Program-made: the position numbers and the translations under genes | Part shown: positions 11,815-24,100 of the stretch, in pieces | Layout: each line of letters opens with the position of its first letter | Position numbering within the stretch: position 1 is the first letter of the stretch | Notes under the pieces: model-generated | What the model was told of the DNA's origin: nothing | What the model saw: only the letters and a program-made list of their open reading frames with translations | Database searches by the model: none | Source of the DNA: Cyathus striatus | Lineage: Eukaryota > Basidiomycota > Agaricomycetes > Agaricales > Nidulariaceae | NCBI GenBank assembly: GCA_025738555.1 | Contig: JAOVFP010000004.1 | Span: forward strand, 4,092,001-4,156,000 | Length of the DNA stretch: 64,000 nucleotides | Direction of reading: 5' to 3'

Positions 11815-12771
11815 TCTATGTGTCTAGTACCGGTCAAGCTGGTGTATCCTTGTAAAACTACGGACAGGGTGGTGTCCGGTCGCAATATCATCTACCAGCT
11901 GTTGGCCCAAGCTAATAAGAACCTGCTGACCAGGGTTCATTTCGATATGACTTTTCCCAGTGCAGTATATTTGGTCAGTGGTGAGTTGATGGTGAGAGTA
12001 AAAGTCAAGAAAATGGACAGATCAAACGGCAAGGCGGCAACTCGACGAATGTTGTTGACGGGGTTAATGAATAGTAAATACGATTACGTAAAGGATGGTT
12101 ATCTTATCGTAATCAATTCATTGTTGTAAGTTGGAAAGTGGGGGTTAATGTTTCTAGAATAAAATATGTACCCATTCCCTGAAAGATTGAATTTACATGA
12201 GGCTTCCAATACTTACCCTAATTCCTGTAAAAGAAATCCCCAGTAAGCACCCACCTTAATGTAAGCAAAAAAAAAAACGGAAATGCACTGGATATTAGAC
12301 ACTTGCAAATCGACATAATTGTATGATTGATATCCATAATAATAGCTATAGACATTTGGTCTTTGGCACAGTTGAGCGTTTTTATTTTCTGATGTTATGT
12401 CAGTCGAATTTTTCACATACATACTCTGTTAGGTGTTGATACAAATAGTTGTAAACATAGGCGGCAATATCCGGAAGAACATTACAAGAACATCGTACAA
12501 ACGTTCAACGACTTCAACCAGCACTTCACTGATGGAAAGCGCATAAAATGAAATAGATAACAGTTCTATGTCGCAAAATTAGGAATAACTTCATGTGAGT
12601 ACATATATCAATTAAGCAGCCCTAGTATTTATCATAGGCCCTGTACATTCATTTTTTTTCGCACTTCAGGGGTTCGAGCCATATCTATCTACCCTTCGCC
12701 CCCTTCGCCTCACCTCCGGATATAAGAGTTGCTACTAATATTTTTATAAGAAGATCCTCGGCCGAGGGCCC

Positions 12772-14647
12772 TCAGCTGATACTATCTTTCTCGGCCTCGC
12801 TCGCTCTGGAAAGGAGTCCTTCTTCTAATGATCCTTCACTCATTTGGCGTAATCGAATCGCAACGGAAGGTTCGGCTACTTTCTTACTCATTAACTAAAT
12901 TTTAATTAGCTGAAAACAAGTGACCTATAAGAAATCCGGTACTCACTGCAACGGAAATCGCAGAACAGACTATAATTATATTCCCAAGAATTGATAACAC
13001 AGATGGGGTGGCGTGAAAAAATAATAATTCTGAGGCAGCAGCAAAAACGACCTACACAGCTATTTAAGTCTCTTTCAATAAAATTATACAGAAACTCCTT
13101 TACCTGTGAGTACACAGCCATTGCACCTCGGCCCGCAGTTTCACGTTGCAAGCCCATTGTCAACAATATCTGTACCAGCATAAGCTAACAACAAATTCGA
13201 CGAATTCAAAGAATAAGGACTTGTGCAACAAATCCGGATATTCCAAGGAATAGCAAGAGAGAGATCCAAAGTAACTCTGTTGGCAGAACAATTGGTGCGT
13301 GTATCATGAACATTCTGCCATGATAGCATTGATTTGGCGTTAATAAATACAAATAGATGTGATGTGACTTACAATACCACTGAAACAACGACGCATTGTA
13401 GAGAAAATGAAAGCATCAGATGCAGCGGGTGGGCTCTCTTTCCGATAGCTGCTATGCTGGTGACTGCACTCTGTATCGTAAGAGATGCATATCTTAACTG
13501 CCCAATAATGTTTAGAACTCACATGCAACAGTAGTTCCGGCTACGCCCAAAAGAGATATTCTGAGTATTTATATCATGATGAACACAAAGTAAGTTGGGT
13601 ATCTAAACTATTGTTAGTTCTTACCCAACTGCTATCAACCGTTGCGCCGGAGTTCCTTTCTCTATTGTATTTGAACGACTTCTAGCACCAGACTGTATTT
13701 CAGTCGTATTCGTTTCCTCAAAAAGAAATGGAGGTCTGGCAATCAGAATAATTCCAAACACACTAAACACTTCAGCGAGTAATTTTTAGCTTCGTTCAGT
13801 CATATTATTTAGAAAATAACCTACCGCTTGCTATAGCTTGTTTCTTTGTAAAGCTTTCACCCAAGAAAAATGCTCCCGAAAAGGCAACACACATAGGAGC
13901 GAGGTAAGTAAGAACGGTAGTATCTGACAGTGAGAGAAATTCAAGGGAGTAATATACACCAAACAGGCCGAAAAATCTACAGTTAAATTTTTACTTTAGT
14001 AAATGAATTTGGTATGATATTTTAAGATATATAATTTACCCGCCAACTCCTCGAAGTGCGAGTAAAATTCGAATTCCTTTCGGACCAAGGAATGGGTCTT
14101 TGATTCCTTTATATAACCTGCTTATCCAGTTATTTGTTAAAACCGTCTCGGCGGGGAGTTCACTGTAAGCAATATCCTTCTTACATATAGGCAAGTGATG
14201 CAATGTACGTTACTCCCTGTTAGATATGTAAGATTCACGATACGATTTGAAATTTGGCAGAAGCACACCATTCTGACAGCTATCAACTTGATGAACAGTT
14301 TAGTCAGCACTTAGAAAAGAAGTGAAAAGTAATACCTCTAGCGAAGGAACTGGAGGATCAATGCTATTCAACTTTTTAACCCCTACGTTCATCAGAGTAA
14401 AAAATCCCTGTGAAGCTATAATGAAGAGGACTCCAGTGTTCTTCATCCAGAGTTGTTTTAGCATCTCCACCGAATCTTGCCAGTACATTAGTAGTGCAGT
14501 AGGCCTTGGCGTTTCCCTCTCGAATGACTCATGCAGTCGCCCTATAGTAGGTGAAGATGCTATCAGCTCTAAAGACGACTGAGGAACTCCATGTTCTTCA
14601 TAATCTAGATTGTGTGGCAAAGGCATGTATGAAGCACTAGAGTTCAT
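12772..14647 (-). CDS. EamA/DMT-family membrane transporter (copy 2, intact)
   Basis: Ten-helix drug/metabolite-transporter-type permease (EamA repeats), the class of fungal SLC35G-like plasma-membrane or organelle transporters; the cargo is unknown. After a roughly 70-residue hydrophilic N-terminus comes WMKNTGVLFIIASQGFFTLM and KKLNSIDPPVP. Then a tiny exon LIAVRM, GVTYIASLAYM, KGIKDPFLGPKGIRILLALR and GFFGLFGVYYSLEFLSLSDT follow. TVLTYLAPMCVAFSGAFFLG ends the first EamA half. The second half includes VFSVFGIILIARPPFLF, ISLLGVAGTTVAFTSIAA, KRAHPLHL, WISLLLFLGISGFVAQ, LLTMGLQRETAGRGAMAVYS and FFHATPSVLSILG. The tail LMSKKVAEPSVAIRLRQ ends DSIS with TGA (12772-12774). About ten short introns join in frame. 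This copy retains the CGA codons lost in copy 1. Confidence 0.85.
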
Positions 14648-15410
14648 CTTATGTTTCTAGCACCAGTCAAGCGGGTATTGGGAACAGGGGTGGGGATCGG
14701 TTACACCATCTTCCACCAGCTAGCCCTAGTTAATAAGAATCTGCTGACCTACGTTCGTTTCGATATGACTTTCCCAGTGCAACATATTTTTTCGATCACT
14801 TTGGTGAGAGTAGAAGTCAGATATCGGACAGATCAAGACGGCAAGGCGGCAACTCCACTAATGATTAGCAATGACATTTCTATTTTCATTGACAGGTCGG
14901 TGATTAGCGAGTGCATTTCCGCAAAAGATGATAAGTAGTTATCTTATCGTAACCAATTTATTGTCAGAACTTGGAAAGCGTATTAATGTTCCTAAAACAT
15001 GGGTTTCTCTTTTCTTGTTTCTTCCTAAATACGGTATATATAACTTTGCATCATTGGTTAATCATTAAAGAAGGTTATAATAACAGCTACGTTGCCAAAA
15101 TAATGAATCCTTACATACGCTATTTAAGTGATTTACGCTACTTCAGCGAAATATTGAATGAATGTTTTCAGTCGCGGTATATTTATCACGAGAGTAGTTT
15201 ACAAAAGGAACAACATACATGATAATATACTATTTTTACTCGAATAAACTGGTGCTTGAAGGGAATGTACTAGACATGTTTTTAATGGGAAGTCCTAATC
15301 AAATATTATTTCAAGCTGATTGACCAAGCAGTATGATGTAGCACAATTAGCATTATACCAAGGTCAACTTTTCATCACTTGTTTTCGAACTTGCATATTT
15401 GTCATGCAGA

Positions 15411-15640
15411 TGCTACCTGTTACTTATTGAAACGCATCATATGGCGTTGTTAGCATACCGTAGTCATCTTCCTATAGAACTCTGGAAGTTCTTTGGTATT
15501 TCCACGACGTTATTACAGAGAGAGTTTCAGATATGTGCCTTTCCGTGGATATTTGATCCAAATGAACATTACCTGTTAATTTCAGCAGTTCATATTCACA
15601 TGCTTCTACGATTTTATCACTTACTCATCTTTTCATTTAG
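15411..15640 (+). pseudogene. Possible F-box protein relic
   Basis: A short open stretch reads SHLPIELWKFFGISTTLLQ and later CAFPWIFDPN, which resembles the start of Agaricomycete F-box proteins (LPxELWxxI...). No continuous gene can be built downstream because stops interrupt all frames by 16 kb. I read it as a decayed fragment. Chance similarity is possible; the call rests on one motif. Confidence 0.25.
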
Positions 15641-15699
15641 AAGGATCACCATGATCTTCATTTTGTGAAATGCTGCATCATCTCAGTCGTGTTTTGCGA

Positions 15700-17600
15700 T
15701 GGTTTAACGAGGTGTATCTCAACTCCGCCCATCTTAAAGTAAAGTAATAGTGTTAGAGGAACGATCTGCTCCTTAAAACGTCGACAGAAAATCAAGCCAA
15801 TATATGTCGAGTCATCCAGGCAACTGCCGTCGAGGAGTGGTACCAAAGTGCTGCTGTTGTCGGACCTCCAGGCACAAGAATCTATTACTGTCGCGATGCA
15901 GCAGGGGTTAAATGCAGAGTTCCAAGAATATCGGTTAATTCCGATCACACCAGAATATATTTATGAATTCCTACTGATCGTTGTAACTTGTTGCGCCCAC
16001 CGTTCCATATCCAGTACCGACTCTGAAATGCCGACCTGGAGACGAATTATAATAGCGCATTACAGATCAGTTGGCAAGGGGGTCCTTAAATATACTTTTT
16101 GTATTTGAATGGGCAATTTGAGGACTAAGTATCGATGAAACAGCGAGCGAGCACCTGTGAGCATGGATGGCCGAAGGCGAGAAAGAGCGGCGTGAGAGCC
16201 GCAGCAGCTCTATAACTATAGACAAGTTCTCTAGTGCCGAAAGTGCGGTGATAGAATTTCATTGTTAACTGCGTTTCTAGTTATAGGTCATCATAGATGT
16301 TTGATAAAAGAGAAGATCGATTTTGTCTTGTGAACGCTTGGAGATCTGCCAACGCCCTCAAGTTCTGCTGCATGGTGTTAAAGGTAATCTGACGATGCGG
16401 TAAGAAATCAAAGCCAACTTGCACATGTTCGTAAATCCGACGTCACGACTACCGTACGTCGGGCAATACGCCGCGATAGTGGACAAGCGTTAATCCATGG
16501 CTTCAGGTTTCGGAGAGCCTGAGAAGACCTCAGAATAGCACAGTGATTGGAGCTTGATCATATTTGCCCAACTAGCTCAGCTTTACCAGGAAAAGATCGA
16601 GGTGGTTGGTCATCAGTGGACACAAGGTTGTTGCCCAGAGACTGAGAAGCCGTCGTTGCGTGCAAATCCGATAATGATGCTTTACAATAAAGCATGAAAC
16701 GAGCACATGGAAGGGGGAAAACAGACGCGTTTTGCAGCCATAAACCGTTATTCCTGGAACCACCCTGAGAGTCATCATGGTACACGGGCCTGTGCGCCTC
16801 GTAGAATTGAAACGTGAGGCTTGCGCGTCAATCATGTTGTCCATGAGTGCATGCGTGCTAGGCAAAAGTGCCCTCAATGAACATACGAGGTTGAATTATG
16901 CCCAGGGTCCAAGTAAACAGAAATAGTGGCGCGTGTTGGGGCGGAGAGCCCAATATAATTCCAGCGTTTATCTTGAGTGCTGTGTCTCAAGGGGAGCTTT
17001 ACTACAATCGAGCATGGCCATCGATAGGTCGCGTAAATTGGAGTTGAAATGTCGTCTCGAAAGGACTTCTTAGCCAAGGCAATTTTATTTATTTTCATGT
17101 ATTTGAGCATGTTAGGATTACACGAATATGCCAACATGTTCTTCAGACTTTTCGGAAACCATCGTTTTGGTCAAGTTTCGGTTCCTGGCGTCAAGAAATT
17201 GCTTCATGCTTGGTATTTATGCCAGGACACTTTGCGACTTTGTGCAACTCCCAACTGTTCTCGTAACGAGCAGATTTGTAATGTGCGATCACATTCGGGT
17301 TCGGGCCACCGCTCTTGACATTTGTCAGACTCAACCTGCGGAACATTCCTGGCGGAATATCATGCTGTAATATTCACATACACGAGCCTTGGGACAGATC
17401 TAAGCCATACTTACTAGTCCCAAAGTCTATTGCTTGTGTATAGCCTAACGGAGCATCCCGCGCACATCCTTCACCAGCTTTCCGGATGAATTCGTAGCGG
17501 TCACTGACCACACGGCGGCGGATAAACTATCGGCCATAGATCCGCAGGCTTCCGCCGCCCCCGCTACCTAGTCTCTGCCCCCTCATGTACACAGGTGCAT
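15700..17600. other. Gene-poor region without supported genes
   Basis: Several open frames of 60-100 codons on both strands, none with a family motif or a consistent set of splice sites. Probably decayed intergenic DNA. The sequence is of average GC and has no repeats I could detect. Confidence 0.45.
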
Positions 17601-17604
17601 ACTT

Positions 17605-18135
17605 GCTGAGTGATACGCAATTGCACAAGCAAGACTTGGAGTCTTGGACGATCTTGCAGGTGGAGATATCACACCGTTACGCAGTTTAACACGCAGAAGA
17701 GAAGCTCTTGGAGTCGCAAGTAAGCTTCCTCGGCGGTTGCGATGCCCAGGTGCGTTACATTCGTAACTTGGAGGATTCTTCACGCACCGTTGGAGCGATG
17801 CGTAAAGTGAGCATCATTTAGCTCCTATTCAAGCATAAATCTATTTCCCCCCCTCGGATCTCTGACGTCGAACGGGGCATGCTAAGAATATCCTATCAGA
17901 ACTCGTGTGGCCTCATTACGCATAAATCTAATCTTAGTCCACAAATTAGTTGAGAGAACACGGATATTGTATGTAGGGGATATGAAAACCGTGTATGTCT
18001 AAATTTCATTTGATATGTTTTCTGAACTTGCTGACATATTCTCGTACATACAGGTGGATTATTACCACGAAGCTCCGCTTTCAGCAGCGGAGAATGCGAA
18101 GGATGCGCGAGAAACAAGCCCTCTGTCGTAAAGAT
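17605..18135 (+). pseudogene. Coding relic of unknown helical protein
   Basis: Reading from about 17610 gives SDTQLHKQDLESWTILQVEI and SHRYAV, then an in-frame TAA (about 17688-17690), then HAEEKLLESQVSFLGGCDAQ and VRYIRNLEDSSRTVGAMRK. A GT-AG-like gap leads to VDYYHEAPLSAAENAKDARE near 18050. The amphipathic, charged composition is that of real coding DNA, but I recognise no family. The TAA sits where Gln (CAA) would fit, a C-to-T change. Upstream and downstream exons are not evident, so I call it a relic. Confidence 0.33.
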
Positions 18136-18199
18136 TCGGATTACATACATACCAAAGAAACTACTTACACAAGTCATAACCATGCTATATCCTCGATAA

Positions 18200-20210
18200 T
18201 CTATTTATAGCCTTTTATCAAGCGAACTGGGAAGGGGGCTGGGCGACTTAACGACATCCTCGAAGCCAAAGAAACCAAAGTAAAGCAAGCACTACATGCT
18301 TCGTGTTTGATTGACAAGAATTAGAAGCTGCCCAGCTCCCTGGTCTCACTTTCCTATCCACTTTTACACACGGCCGTCCGCGACGAAAGTAGAACAAAGG
18401 GCATTCCCATTCCTATTAACCACGACCTGTAGATCTCTACATCATATCAAATGCTGATGCAGTCCCCGCCACGCACGGATCGCATCACCACCAAAAAGTC
18501 ACCTCACACCTCTGTGAAAGTGTAACCCAAGACATTCTACTCGTCTTCCCGTTCCGTTCCTCACCTTTCCACAGCACTGATTGACAAATGACAGCGTCGA
18601 CAACACAAGATACCCATGTCTGTCGGCTGTTACAGTATGCAGCCACCTTACACAAACCGTCGGAAAGACTCTGTGTTCCGCATACTCTAGCGCCTTGATC
18701 ATGATCGATAAGATGCAATGTTCATCAAGCTACTTTTACATTTCCTTTCATTGGAAGTGATACTCATGCTCACTCACATCGTCAATCCAATACAGTATTC
18801 GTGTTACCAATGATCCTATTTCCTATCCGCTTTCTGTGCCTATCGATTTCATATCGCACGTCCATGTCATCCCCATCGCTGCCATGCAGCATGAATGAAT
18901 GATAGAACCTGCCTGGTGTGCATGTACATCGCAATACTCGGGTTCTAATCTCAGAAAGACAATAACAAGCGTGTAATACATTTACCTACTACGACTCTGT
19001 ATATGAATACATAGCTTCTCTTGTTTACCCCATACATAGAGTTCATACAACCATTGACAGAAATGTATCTTCTCACTTTATGCATGATCAATGAACAGTT
19101 ATGGGGATATTATTGAATGCCTATTCACGTTGCACTGCGTTCTGGTATATTAACGGACTCAAACCCATGTATGTACACCACAGCACTGTTTTAGATGTAC
19201 AGCTTGAGAGATAAGAGGGAAACGAGAAAGAAACGAGGACTAAACCGAGATAGAGGAAGCGCGAAGCCAAAAAACCAAAACAGCGCAAAGACCCCCCGAA
19301 AGAGAGAGAAAAAGAGAGCCAAGCTAATAGTAGTAGTAGATAATATAGCACGAGATATGTATAAATCCGTATACTGCAATGGGACAAGAAACAATATGTA
19401 AGACCGACTAGATGACAAGTAACCAGGTAACTATGAAAGCTTGTACGTACGGATATAGGTAAGGTAGCTGTAACAATAAGGAGGGAGGTTGGAAGTACAT
19501 TTGGATTCAAAATGCAAAAAGAGACTCGAGGCTAGGAGAGAGACAGAGCAAGAGTAAAACTGAAAGAAAAAAGAAGAAAAGTATGAAGGATGAAAAAATC
19601 TATGACAGAGAATACTCGATGCGACATCGAGCGTTTTAGATTTTGATGGGTGGGTAGAGGTGGTGAGGGGAGCGGGAAGACGCGTATTTTGAGGTTATTT
19701 TCCTTGGACTCCGATGGATTCGTCTTTCTTTTTGAGGTTAGAGTGCGTGGTCGGAGAGGGTAGGGGAAGGGGGAAGGGGCGAGGTAAACGATGAGTCTGA
19801 CGAGTGATGGTGGCTTGACGGCGTGGAGGTGGTTATGCCGATGAGAATGGATAATCAACGGATCCACGAGCCCGTTCCATCCAATGCTGATGATGTCCGC
19901 AAGAATTCCAAGGGCTACAATTCCATCCACCCTAAACTCCGATTCCGAAATCCAATAACATCGGAAAAGAAGAAATAATTACATCTACGAAAAAGACCAC
20001 GGGTGTATATGTAGGTATAAAGAAACCAAAATATCTCTCGAGAGGAAAACAGAAATGAAAGCGATGAAGATAAGTAGGGACGAGAGGTAAAAAAAAAATC
20101 TGTATGTAATACTTTTGTTGGAATGTTGGAGTTGCAAGCAGGCAAGTAGGGCGGTGATACACGATTTTTATTTTGTCTTCTTCAACGTACGGCTCGATGG
20201 AGTGAGTCCT
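18200..20210. other. Intergenic; 3' side of the Sfp1-like gene
   Basis: No supported gene. 19.2-20.1 kb is purine-biased on the + strand, so pyrimidine-rich in the sense of the leftward zinc-finger gene, and probably holds its 3' UTR. Long minus-strand frames here are low-complexity by-products of that bias. Confidence 0.5.
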
Positions 20211-22899
20211 TTAAGACATATCCATCCCAAACTGTTGCCCCTGTTGCTGCTGCTGGTACATCGCAACATACTGCGCCTGCGCCTGAGCCTGAACGTCGGA
20301 ATACGCCACCTGGGCCTGCTGGTCATACTGCTGGCTCGCATACTGTTGTTGCTGGGGGACCTGGGGCTGAACGTACTCCTGGACGACCGGCCGCTGAGGT
20401 TGAGGGGCATACACCTGCGTTTGCGCGAACGAAGGGCTCTGCTGCTGAGGTTGCGCCTGCTGCTGTTGCTGACCCACATACGCCTGAGTTTGCGGTGGGG
20501 AAACGTAAGTTTGCCCCACATAGCCCTGCTGACCTGCATACTGTTGATCATACCCATACTGCGCCGCTGCGTTCGTATATGGAACCGGGACCTGCTGAGC
20601 TGTGACTCCTTGTTGCTGAGGCGTAGGCGTAGACCCATGCACCTTGATAGGAACGGCAACAGGTTGAGGAGTTCCAGCGCGACTGGTACTCCCCGCCCTC
20701 GAAACAGGCACGCTTACACTACCCTTCAAACCCAACCCCATTACGCTCATGCCCACACCCAGCCGCTTTCTTCCTTCCCTATCATCCAGCTGCTGTTGAG
20801 TCTGCTGCTGCTGGGCGGCAGAGGGAGTGTTAGCGTTAGCGTTGGCTGCATGATGCTTTCTTCCCTGGCTCAAACACTCGTGCTGCCCACTCGCCAACAG
20901 AGCAAGTCCAACAGCTCCATGATCACCCGAATGCTGATAATGGTACCTCAGCCCATTCATATTCTTGTATCGTCTCTGGCAATCTCCAACACCACAGGCG
21001 AAAGGCCTCAAACGCCGTTCAGCTTCCCTCTCCACTTCGCGCAACTCTGTTTCAGTGATCTGACCGAGCTCCCCATAGTTGAAGGATTTTTCGCCCTCAT
21101 TGAGAGAGGCGGAACGGGTTAACCCCGCCTCGCGCCTCTTGCGCTCTAGAAGGTCTTTACGTGTTCTAGATCTTTCGGAGGAGCAAAGTTGCAAGATCCA
21201 TGCGTCATGTGGTACTTGAGCCCATTGGCCTGTTTGTACGATTTGTTACAATTCGGCTTGGGGCATTTGAACGGCTTGGACAATAACAATGACGTAGCGG
21301 GCCTAGAGAGGGTGGTGCTAGGAGTAGGAGGTTGAGTGCGACTTCCACCTTGGGGCTGGTGCACAGCCGTGTTAATGCTAGGCACAGACGGGGAAACGGT
21401 CGAAATCGGGGTCGTAGGCATGCTCTGCGTTGTCTGTGGGGGCATCAAGCCCTGCTGATACGCGGAAGTGGGAGAAGGCACGCGTGACTCAGCAGGCGTG
21501 CTGATAGGCGTCGTGCTGCTGCTGAATAGCAACGCAGGGGGGACGCATCCCGCCTGCTGTTGCTGTTGTTGTTGTTGCTGCTGCTGGCCGTGCTGCGCGG
21601 GCCATTGTGCCGCGCTGGCTTGGAGGGCCTCATCCGCTGTAGAGGCATTATATTGTGCTCCTGGCAGGCAGCTCGAATAATCACTGGAGAAGCGCGCGTA
21701 CGAGTTGAACGCGTCCTCGGGGTGGGAGAAAATACTAGGTGAGTTGATAGTTCCTCTGGGAAGCGCACCCGCGAGATTCAGATTAAGATTGGGCCGGCCA
21801 TTGGTGGAGGTGGGAGAAGACTGCCTTGTGCCGAGGGGTGACGGGGGAGCAGACACGTACGGCGATACGGGGTTGCTAGGGAGGCCGAGGTGGGAATTGG
21901 AGGATTGTGGGAGGTGGTGCGAGACGAACGGATGGGGCTGGGGTAAGCAGAGAGGGGTGGATATAGGCGTGTCGGGAGGAGACGGGGCCCCCGAGGAGGG
22001 TGAGGAGTGCGTTGTGGAGGGCGGCGGTGGATGTGCGGACGAGTCCATGTCGAGTTCCAGCTCCATCTCGTCGGGGTCAAACGGAATAGCGTACTGACCC
22101 TGTGTCCTTTGCTGCTGTTGATGCTGATGTTGCTGCTGCTGCTGCTCCAAGCTCTGGAAATACCCCTGCTGCTGCTGTTGTTGTTGCTGAGCCTGGGCCT
22201 GTTGCTGGGCTTGCTGCTGCTGCATCTGGCAAGCCTGAACCATCTGCTGGGCCCTTTGTTGCGCGACTTGCTGGGCATGTTGTTGTGCCTTCTGCTGGTG
22301 CTGCTGACTCGTGCCAGGCAACTCGATTGGAATGGGATTGAATGGTATCTGAATGTGTGCCTGTGGCTGGGGAGCGGTGGGATCAAGGACGACGATGTGA
22401 ACCTCCTCAAAGTGCTCGAGGAGGGCGTGGAGGTCATTGAGGTGGAGACCACAGCAGGTATAGTTCCGACACTAGCGGGATAAACTGGTCAGAGGGGGGG
22501 TGGGTGATGGGGGACGGGGGACTTACGAGCTCGCCTTCGCGGTCGAACACGTTGAGTGCGTTGAGGATGGAGCCACTCTCTGCGGACTTGCCGTAGCGGA
22601 TATCGTTGGTACTGGTGGGAGGATGAGGGGGGTGCGAGGGTGGATGAAGGGGCATATACTTACTCTATTGAGTTGAGGAGGGCTGCAGTGGGGGAGCCAG
22701 GATGGAATCGGGCGCCGAGAGAGCCTGCGCCGAACGAGCTAGCGCGCCAGGAGATGGGAGAGCCAAGAAAGTGTCGTGTGTAGGAGGCGGGGTTGAAGGG
22801 GCCGGAGGAGGTGTAGGAGCCTTCAGCCATGGCATAGTCGTAGGAGGAGTGGGAGTGGGAGTGGGAGGGCAGGGCGATTGGCTGGGAGGTAGACGCCAT
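20211..22899 (-). CDS. SFP1: Sfp1-type C2H2 zinc-finger transcriptional regulator, Gln-rich
   Basis: Resembles Sfp1, the yeast activator of ribosome-biogenesis and ribosomal-protein genes under TOR/nutrient control. Exon 1 (MASTSQPIALPSHSHSH...) runs to NSI, and exon 2 ends FDREGEL. The third begins with an N-terminal finger, CRNYTCCGLHLNDLHALLEH followed by FEEVH. A long Q-rich region with pure Gln runs and SP/TP-rich stretches follows. Then come the split C-terminal pair: FKCPKPNCNKSYKQANGLKY/HMTHGSC, an intron at about 21069-21160, and FACGVGDCQRRYKNMNGLRY/HYQHSGDHG. The finger sequences and the variable gap between them match Sfp1 homologues. The tail is again Q-rich and ends GQQFGMDMS. 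The start at 22899 is chosen as the first ATG of the conserved-looking segment; an in-frame ATG at 23004 is possible. The nuclear role is inferred from the family. Confidence 0.85.
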
Positions 22900-24100
22900 T
22901 AGATTGAGGGGGAGTGGACTGGTGTTGAACAGGAGATGATATATGAGACGACTCCGATTCTCACTCACTAATCCATGTTCATTGACATATCCCGTATCTA
23001 CCATGTTGTTGTTTGTTTGTCTCTCTTTGTCTATTTGCCATTAACCCCGACAGCCCTCGGCCCGATCCACACCGCACAGCTTCACCACGCCGATCCCACT
23101 CGTCCACTGCCACCACCTCCAAATCCATCTTCCGTGCTGCCTGTTCTTTGTATTCTATCCATAGTCCCGCACTTCCCAGCCCCGACACCCTGCCTCAACA
23201 CCCTCCCCACGAGGCGTTCGTCCCATCACCCACTCTCTCCTGCCCCATATGTCCTCTCACTTTCCCACCCTCCCACTTCCTAATCCAGCCACCCTCCCAT
23301 CTCCACCCCGTATCGTATCCACAGACCCCCCGCCTGTACCTTACTACAAACAAATACACACAAACACCCTGCCTGCCTGCCTATTTTCGGACCGACCCCC
23401 CCACCCACCCTGTCCCACGTGCACGTCAGCTTTCCGTGACCGTCGCTTCTTGACGGCCCTGGTCCACGTATCTACCCTACCCTCCTCCTTGCCTCTTTAG
23501 GAAAGGTCCGCCTTTCAGTACAGTACCTGCCAACCTGCCCTCGTCGACCGTCCTTCGCTTCCTCTTCGTTCGGAGTACGAAGAGAGGCGTTCTCCACCAG
23601 CTGCGCTTCGGCACAGCTGGCTTAGAGTTCCCCCGCCCCCGATCACAGCACATCTCTCCTCCCGCCGCCGTCAGCACTCTGACCTCAACACCATCACCCC
23701 ACTGCTTCACCTTTATTCCTTGCAAGCTTTACAATTCCTGAACATATCCGCTTTTTCCATAAACTTCTACATACCGCACATGACCTCACTATGCTATCTA
23801 CATCCGCCCCCATGCACCGACCACTCGCCCTGTCCATCTATGTCCTATTTGTTTACCACAAGGCAAGCAACTTTACATTCAGACGTCATAGTTTATTGCT
23901 CTCGCGAATATAACTAGTTTGGGCTATCAATACATACATGATTGTCGTTCGCTCAACTAGGAAGTGCCTGGATAAGCTTTCGCAAAAAGTAAATACACCC
24001 AGAAGGCAAGAAGAGTCGAACTTGAGAACAAACGTGAAGAAAGGAGAAGAACACACTAATCAGGTAAATTACTTTGCGAACTCGAGAAGCAACCCTCGCT
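22900..24100. other. Purine/pyrimidine-skewed upstream region of the Sfp1-like gene
   Basis: From about 23010 to 23720 the + strand is strongly C/T-rich, so G/A-rich in the sense of the leftward regulator gene. It creates long proline/serine-rich + frames that I do not believe. It is probably the promoter and long 5' leader of the zinc-finger gene. CT-rich stretches are usual around basidiomycete transcription starts, though here the skew is on the opposite strand. Confidence 0.45.

Larger units (their letters stand above)
9865..14985. repeat. Tandem segmental duplication of a transporter gene
   Basis: Two diverged direct copies, about 9865-12147 and 12706-14985, offset by about 2.84 kb. Each carries the same multi-exon transporter on the minus strand. 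Similarity reaches beyond the coding region on both sides. On the promoter side compare AATAAGAACCTGCTGACC (about 11910) with AATAAGAATCTGCTGACC (about 14731), both followed by TTCGATATGACTTT. On the 3' side both have CCTCACC(C/T)(A/C)CGGATAT. Copy 2 (distal) is intact and copy 1 is disabled; see those entries. Confidence 0.85.

Noticed and set aside
12660..12720. GGTTCGAGCC resembling a tRNA B box
   Set aside because: No A box, no acceptor stem pairing and no plausible cloverleaf around it; no tRNA gene could be supported anywhere in the window.
19121..19930. Minus-strand frames of about 130 codons, Leu/Phe/Ser-rich
   Set aside because: Low-complexity translation of pyrimidine-rich 3' flank; no recognisable motif.
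20115..21122. Long + strand open frame (335 codons, Leu/Arg-rich)
   Set aside because: It is the antisense of the Gln-rich part of the Sfp1-like gene; CAG/CAA repeats give Leu/Ala/Cys frames on the other strand.
21468..22483. + strand frames with poly-Cys, poly-Leu and poly-Ala
   Set aside because: Antisense shadows of CAG repeats in the zinc-finger gene.
23013..23500. Pro/Ser/His-rich + frames of up to 146 codons
   Set aside because: Result of the C/T skew upstream of the Sfp1-like gene; no domain, no intron structure, and several overlapping frames equally open.
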